A stretch of DNA of 64,000 nt from Clitoria ternatea (Eukaryota > Streptophyta > Magnoliopsida > Fabales > Fabaceae). Shown in pieces: positions 33,238 to 45,992 of the stretch. A program made the position numbers and the translations under genes. How positions within the stretch are numbered: the first letter of the stretch is position 1; each line of letters starts with the position of its first letter. The notes under the pieces are model-generated. The model saw only the letters and a list, made by a program, of their open reading frames with translations, had not been told where the DNA came from and did not search any database. The stretch covers positions 105,788,501 to 105,852,500 of the forward strand of contig CM075669.1 of the NCBI GenBank assembly GCA_037962975.1, read 5' to 3'.

Positions 33238-36088
33238 TGATAAGTGCTTTATAACACAATAAATTAGATCTAATTTGCTTAGGATTTTAATCATTATGCA
33301 CTGTATTTCCTTTATTTATTGTGATTTTTGCTTTCTTTCCACTATATTCTACTTGGGTATGTTATTTTGCAGAAATTAAGGTAATAAAAGGTCAATAACA
33401 AGAGAAAAATGACCATAAAATGATAAAGAAACAAGAAGAACAAGTCCAAAGTGGAATGAACTCTCTTTTATGCTGAATTCTGACTCAGAATGATGAAGTC
33501 CGAGTAGAATGACTCAAAAATGATCAAATCCGAGTAGGGAGACTTAGTATGGAGTGTTGCCGAGTGAAATACTTCCCTGTTGGAGGTAGATCCGAGTGGA
33601 AGGTTCCCTATCAAAGCCATTCCAAGTGAAAAATGGCTGAACTTAAAGAAATTTATCCCTGTTAGAGGTGAATCCGAGTGGAGTCTGTCCGACTGCAACT
33701 ATTCCAAGTGAAAAAAGGGACTGACCTTGAATAAATACTACCCAAAGCTATTGTCCGAGTGAAGGAATGCTGACTGAAGCAGGTCTGATTTGGGGAACAA
33801 CTGTTTCTTCAGGAAAAATTGCCTCCGAGTGGAAGACTCCCGAGTGAGTTGATTCCGAATGAAAGAAACTCTGAACTTCAAAGAACAATTTATCAGGCAA
33901 AGCCTTTCTGAGTAGTTTGTTTCAGAGAAAATGTCTTATAAAGCAAGGAAAAATTGCCTCCGAGTGGAAGACTCCCGAGTGAGTTAGGGTAGAGAGCTGT
34001 ATTTTCGAGCAAAGCAAGGCTCAGACCTGTGAAGAGCTTCTATCGGCCAGATTCCAGAGTCTCTTAAGTTCTAAATTTCTGAGTGAAAGGCAAGGCCGAC
34101 TCCCGAGTGAAAACAACCGAATAGATTGATTGACGACTAAAGGCCATTCTGAGTGAGAAGCAAGTCGAACTTCAGAGTGAATGTGTCCGAATGAATTTAT
34201 TCGAGTGGATCATTTCAAGGAGTGAAGGAAGGGTCGACTGAATTACTCCCGAGCAAGGTTTCTCCGAGTGGTTCAATTCCAGAGACATAGCCGAGTGAAA
34301 TATTTTGAGGATACCAATTGAATCATTTGAATGAAAACTTCCCGATCCTGAGTGGGTCACATGTGAAAGAAGGAGTGCATGAACCTGTGCCGAGTGAATC
34401 ACTTTTTAATCGGTTCCGAGTCACTCTTTAAACAGTTCTGAATGAATGTTTCAATCGGTTCCGAGTCACTTTTTAATCAGTTCTGAATGAATGTTTCAAT
34501 CAGTGCCGAGTGAGTCACTTTGCTCATCCACTCACGAATTGCACACCGGCTCCATAAACCGTCCAGAAAAGCAACACCGAGCAAGCTTCCACTCGGATTG
34601 TTTCCCACTGTGGGTGTATACCGATTGAAGCACCAAATCCGAGTCAGAAGGAGAAAACCGACCATATTTCCACCGAATGCCCATGCTGAGTTGGATTTCC
34701 ACTATCCAAGTGGATCCTTGACTTATGGGGGGAGGCTGACAACAAGACAAAGGAGAAACCCACTAGCCGCCGTTCCCTATAGCTGTTTAGGTGCAAGTTG
34801 TTCCTCCACCACACCATCTAGGCTGTATCCAAGTTGCTTTGTTAATTTAGTGGGGCGGCTGACAAGAAAAAATAATAGAAAACCCCACTAGCCACCGTTC
34901 CCGAGTTCTATAAATACAGGGGGAGAGCAGCACGGATAGCATCAGCTTCATTCTGTTTCTTTTCTTTTATTTTCCTTTGTTTCTCTTCTCCGTTCCATTC
35001 CTTTCTTTTTCGTTCCCTTCTCCATTCCTTTCTTTCGTTTTCTTTCTTTTTATTTTTCCGTCCCATTTCTCTTTTATTTTCTTTTTCTTTCTTTTTCCGT
35101 TCTTCTTTTCTTTCTTTTCTTTGTTTCTTCTCTGTTCTATTTTCTTTATCTTTTTCTTTTCTTTTTCTTTTTATTTTAAGAGTTGTGAATTGTAAAAGTG
35201 AGTATTTTAATTTGTAATTGGTGGAGGAATATTGCAACAAGGAAATATAGTGGTAAAATTATTCCGAGCTTTTGGAGAAACCCGTAAGTCTTTATTTTTG
35301 CCGTGACTTGTATGTTTTATTTTTCCATCATTTATATGAATTTGAATTATTTCATGAGTAACTAAATTAATTATCTTGGGATGAAGGGGGTATGATAATA
35401 TTTTATGATAATGTTATTTTGACTTGGAATTAAATAAATTTCTGTTTTCCATTTAGTTCAAAAAATGTTCAATGCTCTTAGTAATTCCTAACAAGAACCT
35501 AAGTGATAAAACTGTATACTTGTGGGTATATTAGTAAGTTTAAGTAATTAATAGAATCGAGAGATTTATTGTTACTAGAAAGTTTTTGAACTAAGCCTAA
35601 GTTTTTGAAATACTTTTTGTGACCTCAGTAAAACCATGAAAGTAATCAAAATCTTTTAGGGAATTTTAAAAAGGAATTTTCACAAAACGATAATGGTCCT
35701 TTTCTAAGGATTAAGCAGCGCTTTCCATAGGTTAGGTACATTAATAGGATTCCGAGAGGAACATATTAATTAGCTTAAGGAAAATCCTCCTTGGAAAACT
35801 TAATTTGATTCTTATTTATGAAAAGTTAAAATTCATTAACATAAAATAGAGTCTTGATCCCCCGAAATCCTAAGATACTCTTAACTTTGATTTTTAAATA
35901 TCTAGAAAATTTTGTTTATTTATTCGTATTCTGAGCAACTTAATTTGTGTTTTATTTAACAAAAACCTTAAAAATCAATTGTGTGGATAATTAAATTTCA
36001 ATATGCTGGTACTTTGAACACAGTCCCTGTGGAGAACGATAGTCTTTTATATTACACGACATAACTCGTGCGCTTGCGGGCCCTGTCA
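33238..36088 (+). repeat. 5' LTR of element E
   Basis: A 2851-bp LTR. U3 (33470-34520) is built from CCGAGTGGAA/AATGACTCAAAAATGATCAAA phrases closely similar to those in the LTR of B. A homologue of the B block GACTTGGATTCCACCACCCA precedes the TATA box. A long pyrimidine tract (34945-35170) follows; the minus-strand Lys/Glu-rich frame there is not a gene. R-U5 (35170-36088) has no similarity with B. It ends with GTGCGCTTGCGGG, shared with the U5 of C and D. Confidence 0.93.
34909..34916 (+). promoter_or_regulatory. TATA box of element E 5' LTR
   Basis: TATAAATA followed by CAGGGGGAGAGCAGC, the likely start-site region. It lies within the 385 bp that are missing from the 3' LTR. Confidence 0.8.
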
Positions 36089-36094
36089 AGTTTT

Positions 36095-36112
36095 TGGCGC
36101 CATTGCCGGGGA
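36095..36112 (+). promoter_or_regulatory. Primer binding site of element E (tRNA-Asp type)
   Basis: TGGCGCCATTGCCGGGGA, six bases after the LTR end, is the standard Athila-like site complementary to tRNA-Asp (one difference from the usual GCCGTTGCC). Confidence 0.9.
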
Positions 36113-36343
36113 CTGTTGTCCCTCAAATATCGGCAATATTGAAATTCGATTAGATCATACTTGTTAATATTATTTTTATTTTTTGTTTTGTTTGTTTCTT
36201 TTCTTTTTTATATTTTTTCTGTATTTTTATTTTTACTTATTTTTATTCTGTTTGTTATTTTGTATTTTGTTCTTTATTTTGTATATCTGTTGTTGTTTTA
36301 TTTTTTATGATTATTTGTTTTATTTGTCATTTATTTTCTTTTT
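36113..36343 (+). other. T-rich leader of element E
   Basis: A leader of about 230 bases dominated by a T-rich run, ending at the gag ATG. No gene. Confidence 0.6.
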
Positions 36344-37840
36344 ATGCGACGAAGCCGTAGTGTCGATCTAAACTTAGGATTTGACCCTGAGATAGAACGT
36401 ACCCTTAGAGCTTTAAGAAAACAACAAAAACAACAAAAACAACAAAAAGAAAAACAAATGGCAGACCAACATAGACCCTTAAGAGATTTTGCCACTCCAA
36501 GTACAAATGGAAGAGGATCTAGCATCCTTAGACCCATAGTGGAGGCTAACAATTTTGAATTGAAGCCTTCATTACTCTCAATGGTTCAACAGAACCAATT
36601 CGGAGGTTTACCCTCTGAAGATCCAAATCTTCATCTTCAAATCTTTCTTGAATACTGTGACACCCTGAAGATGAACAGAGCCACCAATGATTCCATTCGC
36701 TTAAGACTCTTCCCTTTCTCCTTAAGAGATAAAGCGAGAGCGTGGTTATACTCTCTTCCTGAAGGATCTATCATGACTTGGGAACAATTGTCCAGTGCTT
36801 TTATCAATAAATGGTACCCAAGGAACAAGACCGATGTGCTGAGAAAACAAATCATAAATTTCTCACAAAAAGATGATGAATCCTTGTATGAAGCCTGGGA
36901 AAGATACAGGGAGATGCTGAGAGAATGTCCTCACCATGGGATAGAAAGGTGGTTGACAATCCATATTTTCTATAATGGACTAACTTCCACACAAAAGATC
37001 TCTTTAGATGCTGCAGCTGGAGGAGCCTTCATGAGTAAAAATATTGATGAAGCTGAGAACCTAATTGAGGAAATAGTTCAAAACACTCACCAGTGGAACT
37101 CTGAGAGAGGATTACCTGCTAAAACACCAAGTAAGTACTCTGTTGATGCTTTTTCCCTACTTTCTGACAAAGTTGAAGCATTAACATTAAAACTTGATAA
37201 AATAGGGTCAACAGGTGCTACTAATATTGTTTGTGAAGTTTGTGGTGTTTCAGGACATGGAGCTACAAACTGCCATTTAGCAATGACCTCTAATCAAGAA
37301 CAAGAAATGCATCAGGTCGATGCTATTGGAAACTATGGTGGAAATTATCAAGGTAACTACAGACCTCCACAAGGCCTACCTGGCTTCCAAAATAGGCCTC
37401 CTCAATTCCAAGGTAATCAAAGTAACTACAAACCTTAACAAGGAACCTATATTCGATAAAAATCAAAGCTAGAATCCTTGATGGAGACATTTGTAGCTAC
37501 TCAACTTAAACAAAATGATGAATTCTCTGATGCAATAAAAAACTTGGATTCAACAGTGGACTCTCTTGCCACCCATAAAAAAATACTGGAAAATCAAATT
37601 ACCCAACAAGCCTCCTATTCTCAAAGAGTACCAGGAACATTTCCTGGAAAACCAGAGGCTGGACCATCTAAACAAACCATGGCCATCAGTGGTACTCAAT
37701 ATGATGGACCAGTTGGCAAGACTACAAAGGAGGAAAAGAAAGTAGATGAATCTTCATCTCATCCAGTGATTGAAGAAGAGAAACCACAAGAAAAGAATGA
37801 GGAGGTTAAGCCATATCAACCTCCTATTCCATTTCCTTAG
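36344..37840 (+). pseudogene. gag: gag of element E
   Basis: Starts MRRSRSVDLNLGFDPEIE at 36344; the Athila-like gag core follows (NNFELKPSLLSMVQ, PNLHLQIFLEYCDTLKMN, LRLFPFSLRDKARAWLYSLP, FINKWYPRNKTD, ECPHHGIERWLTIHIFYNGL), then a knuckle-like CEVCGVSGHGATNCH near 37230. Stops at 37436 (TAA), 37457 (TAA) and 37838 (TAG) are in frame and fit CAA to TAA and CAG to TAG changes. The last segment (37478-37840) is a Glu/Lys-rich linker to protease. Confidence 0.9.
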
Positions 37841-40800
37841 CGCTTGGCTAAAGCAAACTTGGACAAACAATTTGGTAAGTTTCTTGATGTTTTAAAGAAA
37901 TTGTATATTAATATTCCCTTCACAGATGCTTTGCAGCAAATGTCCACATATGCAAAGTTCCTGAAGGACATTTTGTCCAACAAAAGAAGACTGGAGGAAG
38001 ATGGTACAGTTGCACTTACTGAAGAGTGCAGTGCTCTAATTCAAAAGAAACTTCCACCCAAGCTCCAAGATCTAGGTAGTTTCTCTATTCCTTGCATGAT
38101 TGGTGACATGAATATAGATAAAGCATTGTGTGATTTAGGAGCGAGTGTGAGTTTAATGCCATTATCTGTTGCTGAAAAGTTAGGATTGGGTGAACTGAAA
38201 CCTACTAGGATGTCTTTGCAATTGGCTGATAGATCTGTAAAATATCCTGTAGGAATTTTAGAGGATGTTCCTATTAAGATAGGAAAATTTTTTATACCTG
38301 CTGACTTTGTTGTGCTTGAAATGGACGAAGATTCTTTGATTCCTATTATTTTAGGCAGACCATTTTTAGCAACTGCAGGTGCTGTGATCGATGTCAAGAA
38401 TGGTAAGTTGTCTCTAACTGTTGGAGACCAAAAGGTTGATTTTAACTTGAAAAATGTTTTAGAAAAACCTTATAATGATGTTTACTGTAGTGTGGATTTT
38501 GTTGAACAAGTGGTAAAGGAAGCAACCCTTCCTAATGACCCACTTGAAACTGTTTTCATGATTGAGCCTGCAGAAACATCTGATTGCTCTAAGGCCCCAC
38601 TAAAGCATGATACTGAGGTCATGTGTGACAAAGTGGTAGGCCCGAATATGGAATTAAAACCTTTACCGACTTCTTTAAGGTATGAGTTTCTTGGTCCTAA
38701 TTCCACATATCCTGTGATTGTTAATGCTGAATTAAATCCATGTAAAACTGAAAAACTTTTAAAACAACTTAGGTTGTATAGAAAGGTAATAGGTTATACA
38801 ATGGATGATATCAAAGGAATTAGTCCTTCTCTATGTATGCACAGGATTACTGTAGAAAATAAAAGTAGGCCCACAGTAGAACCACTTAGGAGATTAAATC
38901 CAAAAGTGCAAGAAGTGGTTAAAAAGGAAATTTTGAAATTGCTTGATGCTGGAGTCATATATCCTGTTGATAGTAGTAAATGGGTAAGTCCTGTTCATGT
39001 GGTGCCTAAAAAGGGGGGAATAACTGTGATTGAAAATGATAAACATAACTTGATTCCTACTAGGATTGTCTCTGGTTGGCGCATGTACATTGATTATAGG
39101 AAGTTGAATAGCGCCATGAAAAAAGATCATTTTCCTCTCCCTTTTATTGATCAGATGCTTGAAAGACTTGCGAAACACTCTTATTTCTGTTATTTGGATG
39201 GGTATTCAGGTTTTCATCAAATTCCCATTCATCCATCTGATCAAGAAAAGACTACCTTCACTTACCCTTATGGAACTTATGCTTATAGGCGTATGCCTTT
39301 TGGTTTGTGTAATGCACCTGTGACTTTTCAAAGGTGTATGCAAGCAATTTTTTCTAACCTTATTGAAAATGTGATGGAAGTCTTTATGGATGATTTTTTA
39401 GTGCATGGTTTGGATTTTGATAATTGTTTAACAAATTTGTGCCAAGTCTTACAGCGTTGTAAAGAAACCAATTTGGTTCTAAATTGGGAAAAATGCCATT
39501 TTATGGTAAGAGAAGGCATACTTCTTGGACACCTGGTGTCTGAGAGAGGTATAGAAGTTGATAAGGCTAAAGTGGAAGTGATTGAAAAATTGCCTCCACC
39601 TACAAATGTGAAAGGTATTCGAAGTTTTCTTGGACATGCAGGGTTTTACCGTTGGTTCATTAAAGATTTCTCCAAAATCACAAAGCCTCTTACAACTCTT
39701 CTGGGTAAGGATATGCCTTTCAATTTTGATTCATCTTGTATGGAAGCTTTTTACAGGATTAAGCAAGCTCTAATCTCTGCCCCCATCGTGCAACCACATG
39801 ATTGGAAACTCCCGTTTGAGATAATGTGCGATGCGGGTGATTACGCAGTGGGGGCTGTGTTGGGGCAACGAAAGGATAAAAAGCTCCATGTAATTCATTA
39901 TGCCAGCCGGACGCTAGATGATGCTCAGGTAAATTATGCCACAACTGAAAAAGAATTGTTAGCTATTGTCTTTGCTTTTGATAAATTTAGACCTTACTTG
40001 GTAGGTTTACATGTTACTGTTTACATTGACCACTCTGCCATTAAGTATCTATTGAATAAAAAGGAAGCAAAGCCTAGGTTAATTAGGTGGATTCTAATAT
40101 TGCAAGAATTTGACTTGGAAATCAAGGATAAGAAGGGTACCGAGAACTTGGTCGCTGACCACCTATCTAGGTTGACATCTGAAAAAGAAGAAACAGATAA
40201 TATTCCTATCAATGAATCTTTTCCAGATGAACAACTCTTAAATCTTAGTATCCAACGTGTCCCTTGGTATGCTGATTTTGTAAATTTTCTTGCATGTGGT
40301 ATCTTACTTCCTGATCTTAGCTTTCAGCAAAGGAAAAAGTTTTTTGCAGATGTTAAACACTACTATTGGGATGAACCACTCCTATTCAAGCAATATGCAG
40401 ATGGTTTGATTTGGAGGTGTATTTCACAAGATGAGGTCCATGCTATCTTGGATCATTGCCATTCTCTTTCCTGTGGAGGGCACATGAGTACCTCTAAGAC
40501 AGCCGCTAAAGTATTGCAAGCTGGGTTCTTTTGGCCAAATATTTTTAAGGATGTACGTAAGTATGTTCTAACTTATGATGCTTGCCAAAGAACAGGTAAC
40601 ATTGGTAAGAGACAAGAAATGCCATTGAATACCATTTTAGAAGTTGAATTGTTTGATGTATGGGGTGTTGATTTTATGGGACCTTTTCCTTCCTCTTTTG
40701 GAAATCAGTTCATATTAGTGACAGTTGACTATATGTCAAAATGGGTGGAAGCCATTGCTTCACCCCATTCTGATGCTAAGACTGTTATTAAACTTTTTAA

Positions 40801-41554
40801 GAAAATAATATTTCCAAGGTTTGGGGTCCCAAAATGTGTTATAAGTGATGAAGAGTCTTATTTTATTGAGAAAACTTTTTAGACCCTTCTAAAGAAATAT
40901 GGAGTTAAGCATAAGGTTGCTACACCTTATCACCCACAAACTAGTGGACAAGTTGAGGTATCCAATCGGGAAATTAAAAATATTCTTCAAAAAGTGGTGA
41001 ATACATCACGTAAGGATTGGTCTATTAAGTTAGATGATTCCTTATGGGTGTATCGAACCGCATACAAAACTCCCATTGGAACCACACCTTTTAAGCTAGT
41101 ATATGGGAAGCCCTGTCATTTACCTGTTGAGCTAGAATATAAATCCTTTTAGGCTGTTAAAACTCTTAACTTTGATCATAAGGCTGTAGGTGAACGTAGA
41201 TTTTTGGAATTAAATGAGCTTGAAGAACTCCATTTAGATGCATACGAAAATGCCAGAATTTAAAAAGAAAAAACCAAACAATGGCATGATTGTCACATCC
41301 GACGGAGAACATTTAATCCAGGTGATATGGTTTTACTGTTTAATTCCAGATTGAAGCTTTTTCCAGGTAAATTGAGATCCCGATGGTCGGGACTATTCAA
41401 GGTAACAAAGGTTTTTCCCTTTGGAGCTGTCAAACTATAGAGCGAGAAATCTGGTACATTTAGGGTAAATGGACAGAGAGTAAAGAACTACTTGACAGGT
41501 CAACCAATACAACAAGCAAGTGACTTGGACTTGTTTGATGCTCCTGATGAGTAA
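37841..41554 (+). pseudogene. pol: pol of element E: protease, RT, RNase H, integrase
   Basis: A 1012-codon open stretch (37844-40882) plus a tail to the TAA at 41552, all in gag's frame. Protease: [67 protein letters not shown], catalytic FMDD at 39383-39394. RNase [42 protein letters not shown]. Integrase: [20 protein letters not shown] and then [10 protein letters not shown], in which the first finger Cys is Tyr; core [25 protein letters not shown], the glutamate of VEVSNREIK. Stops at 40880, about 41150, about 41261 and about 41438. RT itself looks intact, but no full polyprotein could be made. Confidence 0.92.
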
Positions 41555-42870
41555 ATCCAAACGGTGAGAAATCTGGCTGAAGACTTAAAACTTAGCACTG
41601 ATAGGGAGGTAACCCTATATAAAGTTGTTGTTTCATTTTGAGCTTTAAAAAAAAAACCAACTATGTCAAATCCTGGTTTGGGCTTACTACAGGTAAGTTT
41701 TCTTATCCTTTTGTCATCCATTTTAACATTGAAGACAATGTCGAATTCTGGTTTGGGGTGGTAGATAAGAAAACTTAACTATTTTGTTAACGTTGTGTGA
41801 TTGTTATATTTTTTATGCGTGTGTTTTCCTTGCTTTGTTTGTAATCTTGTAATTTACCATAATTGCATGATAAATTTACTTTAAACACAAGGCTAAAGTA
41901 TCTAAGGACCCCAAAATTTTGAGTAAAATTTTCAAAATTTGATTGTTTAAATGCCAAATCAATGTCTAAATGAACCTTATGTGATCAAAATTTTCTTTGA
42001 AAAGACTTTCCATGGTTAGACTTGAGCCAAAATGGGTTATTTATCAAACAAATTTTCAAAACTCATATCTTCTTGATTGAGTGAATCTCATAGTCATTAA
42101 TATTCTAGAACTTGTTTTTCAACCAATTCAAAATGGTTTTTGATTATATGTCTTAGGATGATAAAGGCACAATTAGGCCTTATTCTTAAGCCTCAGAATT
42201 TTTACACAATTTGACCCCTAGTTGCCCCTTTTGAGCCTAAAAGTGAAAATTTTTCCTTGAAACCTTTCATTGACTGATATTCTCTTAATGGTGAAAAAGT
42301 TGAAAATTTAGTGGAGCAAAGAAATAAAAAAGGACTTAAGAAAAATATGGTATTGAATGCAAAGAGAAGCAAGAAAAAAGAGAAAAAGAAAATCAAAAGG
42401 ATGATATTGAATGAATTCCAAAAAGTCCATAAAAGATCAAAAATTTGCTCTGTTAAATTTATTATGGTAATTTAAATCATTTAGGACTGTTAAAGCCCTT
42501 TTGTATTCCATTTTTCTTGAAATTCCTACCTTGACAATACAACCCAATGCCACGTTACAACCTTTGAAAGACCTTTAGACTTTGACATATTTTCTATCTA
42601 AACTGTGGAGTTTCTGGTTTATTAACAAGCTTATGGTAATATTTTTTGACTATGATGATCTGAGTGATACACAAACCATGAAACACTTTGAGTGAAAATT
42701 GAGAGAAGAGTATCCTCTGTCTTGATAATGAAAATTGATTCACATAAGAAAATTAATATTGGCATTTGAATAAATCTTTTTCTCTATTTTGGATTCCTTA
42801 AGTTTATTAAGCTTAGTATTTTCTATGTCTTATCATGTGAATATGGTGATTACTTGAGGACAAGCAATGT
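41555..42870 (+). other. 3' noncoding interior of element E
   Basis: 1.3 kb without a gene. It contains AACATTGAAGACAATGTCG (41731) followed by TGGTTTGGGGTGG, a block commonly found after pol in Athila-like elements and resembling a second polypurine tract. No env-like ORF is seen. Confidence 0.6.
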
Positions 42871-42888
42871 TTTGGTTTGGGGGTATTT
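42871..42888 (+). promoter_or_regulatory. Polypurine tract of element E
   Basis: TTTGGTTTGGGGGTATTT directly precedes the 3' LTR start TGATAAGTGC at 42889. Element C has the related TTGGGGGTATT in the same position. Confidence 0.75.
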
Positions 42889-45390
42889 TGATAAGTGCTT
42901 TATAACACAATAAATTAGATCTAATTTGCTTAGGATTTTAATCATTATGCACTGTATTTCCTTTATTTATTGTGATTTTTGCTTTCTTTCCACTATATTC
43001 TACTTGGGTATGTTATTTTGCAGAAATTAAGGTAATAAAGGATCAATAACAAGAGAAAAACGACCATAAAATGATAAAGAAACAAGAAGAACAAGCCCAA
43101 AGTGGAAAGAACTCTCTTTTTATGCTGAATTCTGACTCAGAATAATGAAGTCTGAGTAGAATGACTCAAAAATTATTAAATCCGAGTAGAGAGACTCAGT
43201 ATGGAGCGTTGCCGAGTGAAATACTTCCCTATTGGAGGTAAATCCGAGTGGAAGGTTCCCTATCAAAGCCATTCCAAGTGAAAAATGACTGACCTTGAAG
43301 AAATTTATCCCTGTTAGAGGTGAATCTGAGTGGAGTCTTTCCGACTACAACCATTCCAAGTGAAAAAAGGGACTGACCTTGAATAAATACTGCCCAAAGC
43401 TATTGTCCGAGTGAAGGAATGCTGACTGAAGCAGGACTGATTTGGGGAACAACTGTTTTTTCAGGAAAAATTGCCTCCAAGTGGAAGACTCCCGAGTGAG
43501 TTGATTCCGAATGAAAGAAACTCTGAACTTCAAAGAACAATTTGTCAGGCAAAGCCTTTCTGAGTAGTTTGTTTCAGAGAAAATGTCTTATAAAGCAAGG
43601 AAAAATTGCCTCCGAGTGGAAGACTCCCGAGTGAGTTGGGGCAGAGAGCTGTATTTCTGAGCAAAGCAAGGCTCGGATCTGTGAAGAGCTTCTATCGGCC
43701 AGATTCCAGAGTCTCTTAAGTTCTAAATTTCTGAGTGAAAGGCAAGGCCGACTCCCAAGTGAAAACAACCAAATGGATTGATTGACGACTGAAGGCCATT
43801 CTAAGTGAGAAGCAAGTCAGACTTCAGAGTGAATGTGTCCGAATGAATTTATCCAAGTGGATCATTTCAAGGAGTGAAGGAAGGGTCGACTGAATTACTC
43901 CCGAGCAAGGTTTCTCCAAGTGGTTCAATTCCAGAGACATAGCTGAGTGAAATATTTTGAGGATACTGATTGAATCATTTGAATGAAAACTTCCCGATCC
44001 TGAGTGGGTCACATGTGAAAGAAGGAGTGCATGAACCTGTGCCGAGTGAATCACTTTTCAATCGGTTCCGAGTCACTCTTCAAACAGTTCCGAATGAATG
44101 TTTCAATCGGTTCCGAGTCACTTTTTAATCAGTTCCGAATGAATGTTTCAATCAGTGCCGAGTGAGTCACTTTGCTCGTCCATTCACGAATTGCACACCG
44201 GCTCCATAAACCGTCCAGAAAAGCAACACCGAGCAAGCTTTCACTCGGTCTTTTGTGTATAAACAGCACTTTTTCCACTCGGATTGTTTCCCACTGTGGG
44301 TGTATACCGACTGAAGCACCAAATCCGAGTCAGAAGGAGAAAGCCGACCCATATTTCCACCGAATGCCCATGCTGACTTGGATTTCCACTATCCAAGTGG
44401 ATCCTTGACTTATGGGGGGCGGCTGACAACAAGACAAAGTATTTTCTTTATCTTTTTCTTTTCTTTTTCTTTTTATTTTAAGAGTTGTGAATTGTAAAAG
44501 TGAGTATTTCAATTTGTAATTGGTGGAGGAATATTGCAACAAGGAAATATAGTGGTAAAATTATTTCGAGCTTTTGGAGAAACCCGTAAGTCTTTATTTT
44601 TGTCGTGACTTGTATGTTTTATTTTTCCATCATTTATATGAATTTGAATTATTTCATGAGTAACTAAATTAATTATCTTGGGATGAAGGGGGTATGATAA
44701 TATTTTATGATAATGTTATTTTGACTTGGAATTAAATAAATTTCTATTTTCCATTTAGTTCAAAAAATGCTCAATGCTCTTAGTAATTCCTAACAAGAAC
44801 CTAAGTGATAAAACTGTATACTTGCGGGTATATTAGTAAGTTTAAGTAATTAATAGAATCGAGAGATTTATTGTTACTAGAAAGTTTTTGAACTAAGCCT
44901 AAGTTTTTGAAATACTTTTTGTGACCTCAGTAAAACCGTGAAAGTAATCAAAATCTTTTGGGGAATTTTAAAAAGGGATTTTCACAAAACGATAATGGGC
45001 CTTTTCTAAGGATTAAGCAGCGCTTTCCATAGGTTAGGTACATTAATAGGATTCCGAGAGGAACATATTAATTAGCTTAAGGAAAATCCTCCTTGGAAAA
45101 CTTAATTTGATTCTTATTTATGAAAAGTTAAAATTCATTAACATAAAATAGAGTCTTGATCCCTCGAAATCCCAAGATACTCTCAACTTTGATTTTTAAA
45201 TATCTAGAAAATTTTGTTTATTTATTCGTATTCTGAGCAACTTAATTTGTGTTTTATTTAACAAAAACCTTAAAAATCAATTGTGTGGATAATTAAATTT
45301 CAATATGCTGGTACTTTGAACACAGTCCCTGTGGAGAACGATAATCTTTTATATTACGCGACATAACCCGTGCGCTTACGGGCTCTGTCA
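42889..45390 (+). repeat. 3' LTR of element E, promoter deleted
   Basis: A 2502-bp LTR. Relative to the 5' LTR it lacks 385 bp (34753-35137 of the 5' copy), including the TATA box and the pyrimidine tract, and has about 35 bp extra near 44243-44277 that were lost from the 5' copy between two CACTCGG motifs. Ends GGCTCTGTCA. Confidence 0.92.
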
Positions 45391-45992
45391 CTTGCCTAGT
45401 GAGATGATTGTTGTCACTGTTGTCAATGAACCCATTTTTCCCTATGCTATGTGTTTGAAATTCCCTCTCTATCGAGGGAAAGTCCTATTAGGTAGACCTG
45501 ATTTGTTTACCTTTGATTGATCTGGACATTATTTTGGGAATGGATTGGCTTTCTGCCAACCGTGTTCTAATTGATTGTCATAGTAAATCCATATCCCATG
45601 GAGTTCTGTCACCTGAGCATTCTTAACTTAGGGAATTTGAGTCTTATGATGTCAATCAAGAGGTAACTACGTTTCGAATGAGAGCGCAAGTATACATTAT
45701 CCTTGCCAATACCCGATGTGAAAAGGAGTCAGAAATCAAACGACTTCCGATTGTTTGGGAATTTCCTGAGGTCTTCTGGGAAGATATACTTAGAGTGCCA
45801 CCAAAGCGAGAAATAAAGTTTGGCATAAAGATTTTACCTAGAACTGGACCAATATCCATCCATCCATAACGGATGTCACCAAGAGAATTGGGTGAGCTCA
45901 AGAACCAAATAGAAAAGCTTTTGGAGAAGGGGATGATTCAACCTAGTGCTTCACCATGGGGAGCACCTGTGCTGTTAGTAAAAAAGAAGATG
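45391..45992 (+). pseudogene. Relic F, right part: protease end and RT start
   Basis: Continues relic F after element E. It gives VRMIVVTVVNEPIFPYAMCLKFPLY, a degenerate GNGLAFCQPCSN (from the usual GMDWLSAN context, frame-shifted), the pre-RT linker LPIVWEFPEVFWEDI and RVPPKREIKFGIK, and the RT start [18 protein letters not shown] followed by [13 protein letters not shown]. Similarity ends abruptly at about 45992 in AT-rich DNA, so F lost the rest of pol. Confidence 0.8.

Larger units (their letters stand above)
33238..45390 (+). mobile_element. Element E: Athila-like LTR retrotransposon, near full length
   Basis: A 12.15 kb element with perfect 5-bp target duplications CTTGC (33233-33237 and 45391-45395). 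LTRs start TGATAAGTGC and end CTCTGTCA or CCCTGTCA. The primer site is tRNA-Asp type. One long gag-pol frame (36344-41554) is interrupted by about seven stops without frameshift. It is inserted in the protease region of relic F. The two LTRs are about 96-98 percent alike by eye outside two deletions. Confidence 0.94.

Noticed and set aside
34908..35240. Lys/Glu-rich minus-strand frame
   Set aside because: Antisense of the polypyrimidine tract downstream of the E promoter.
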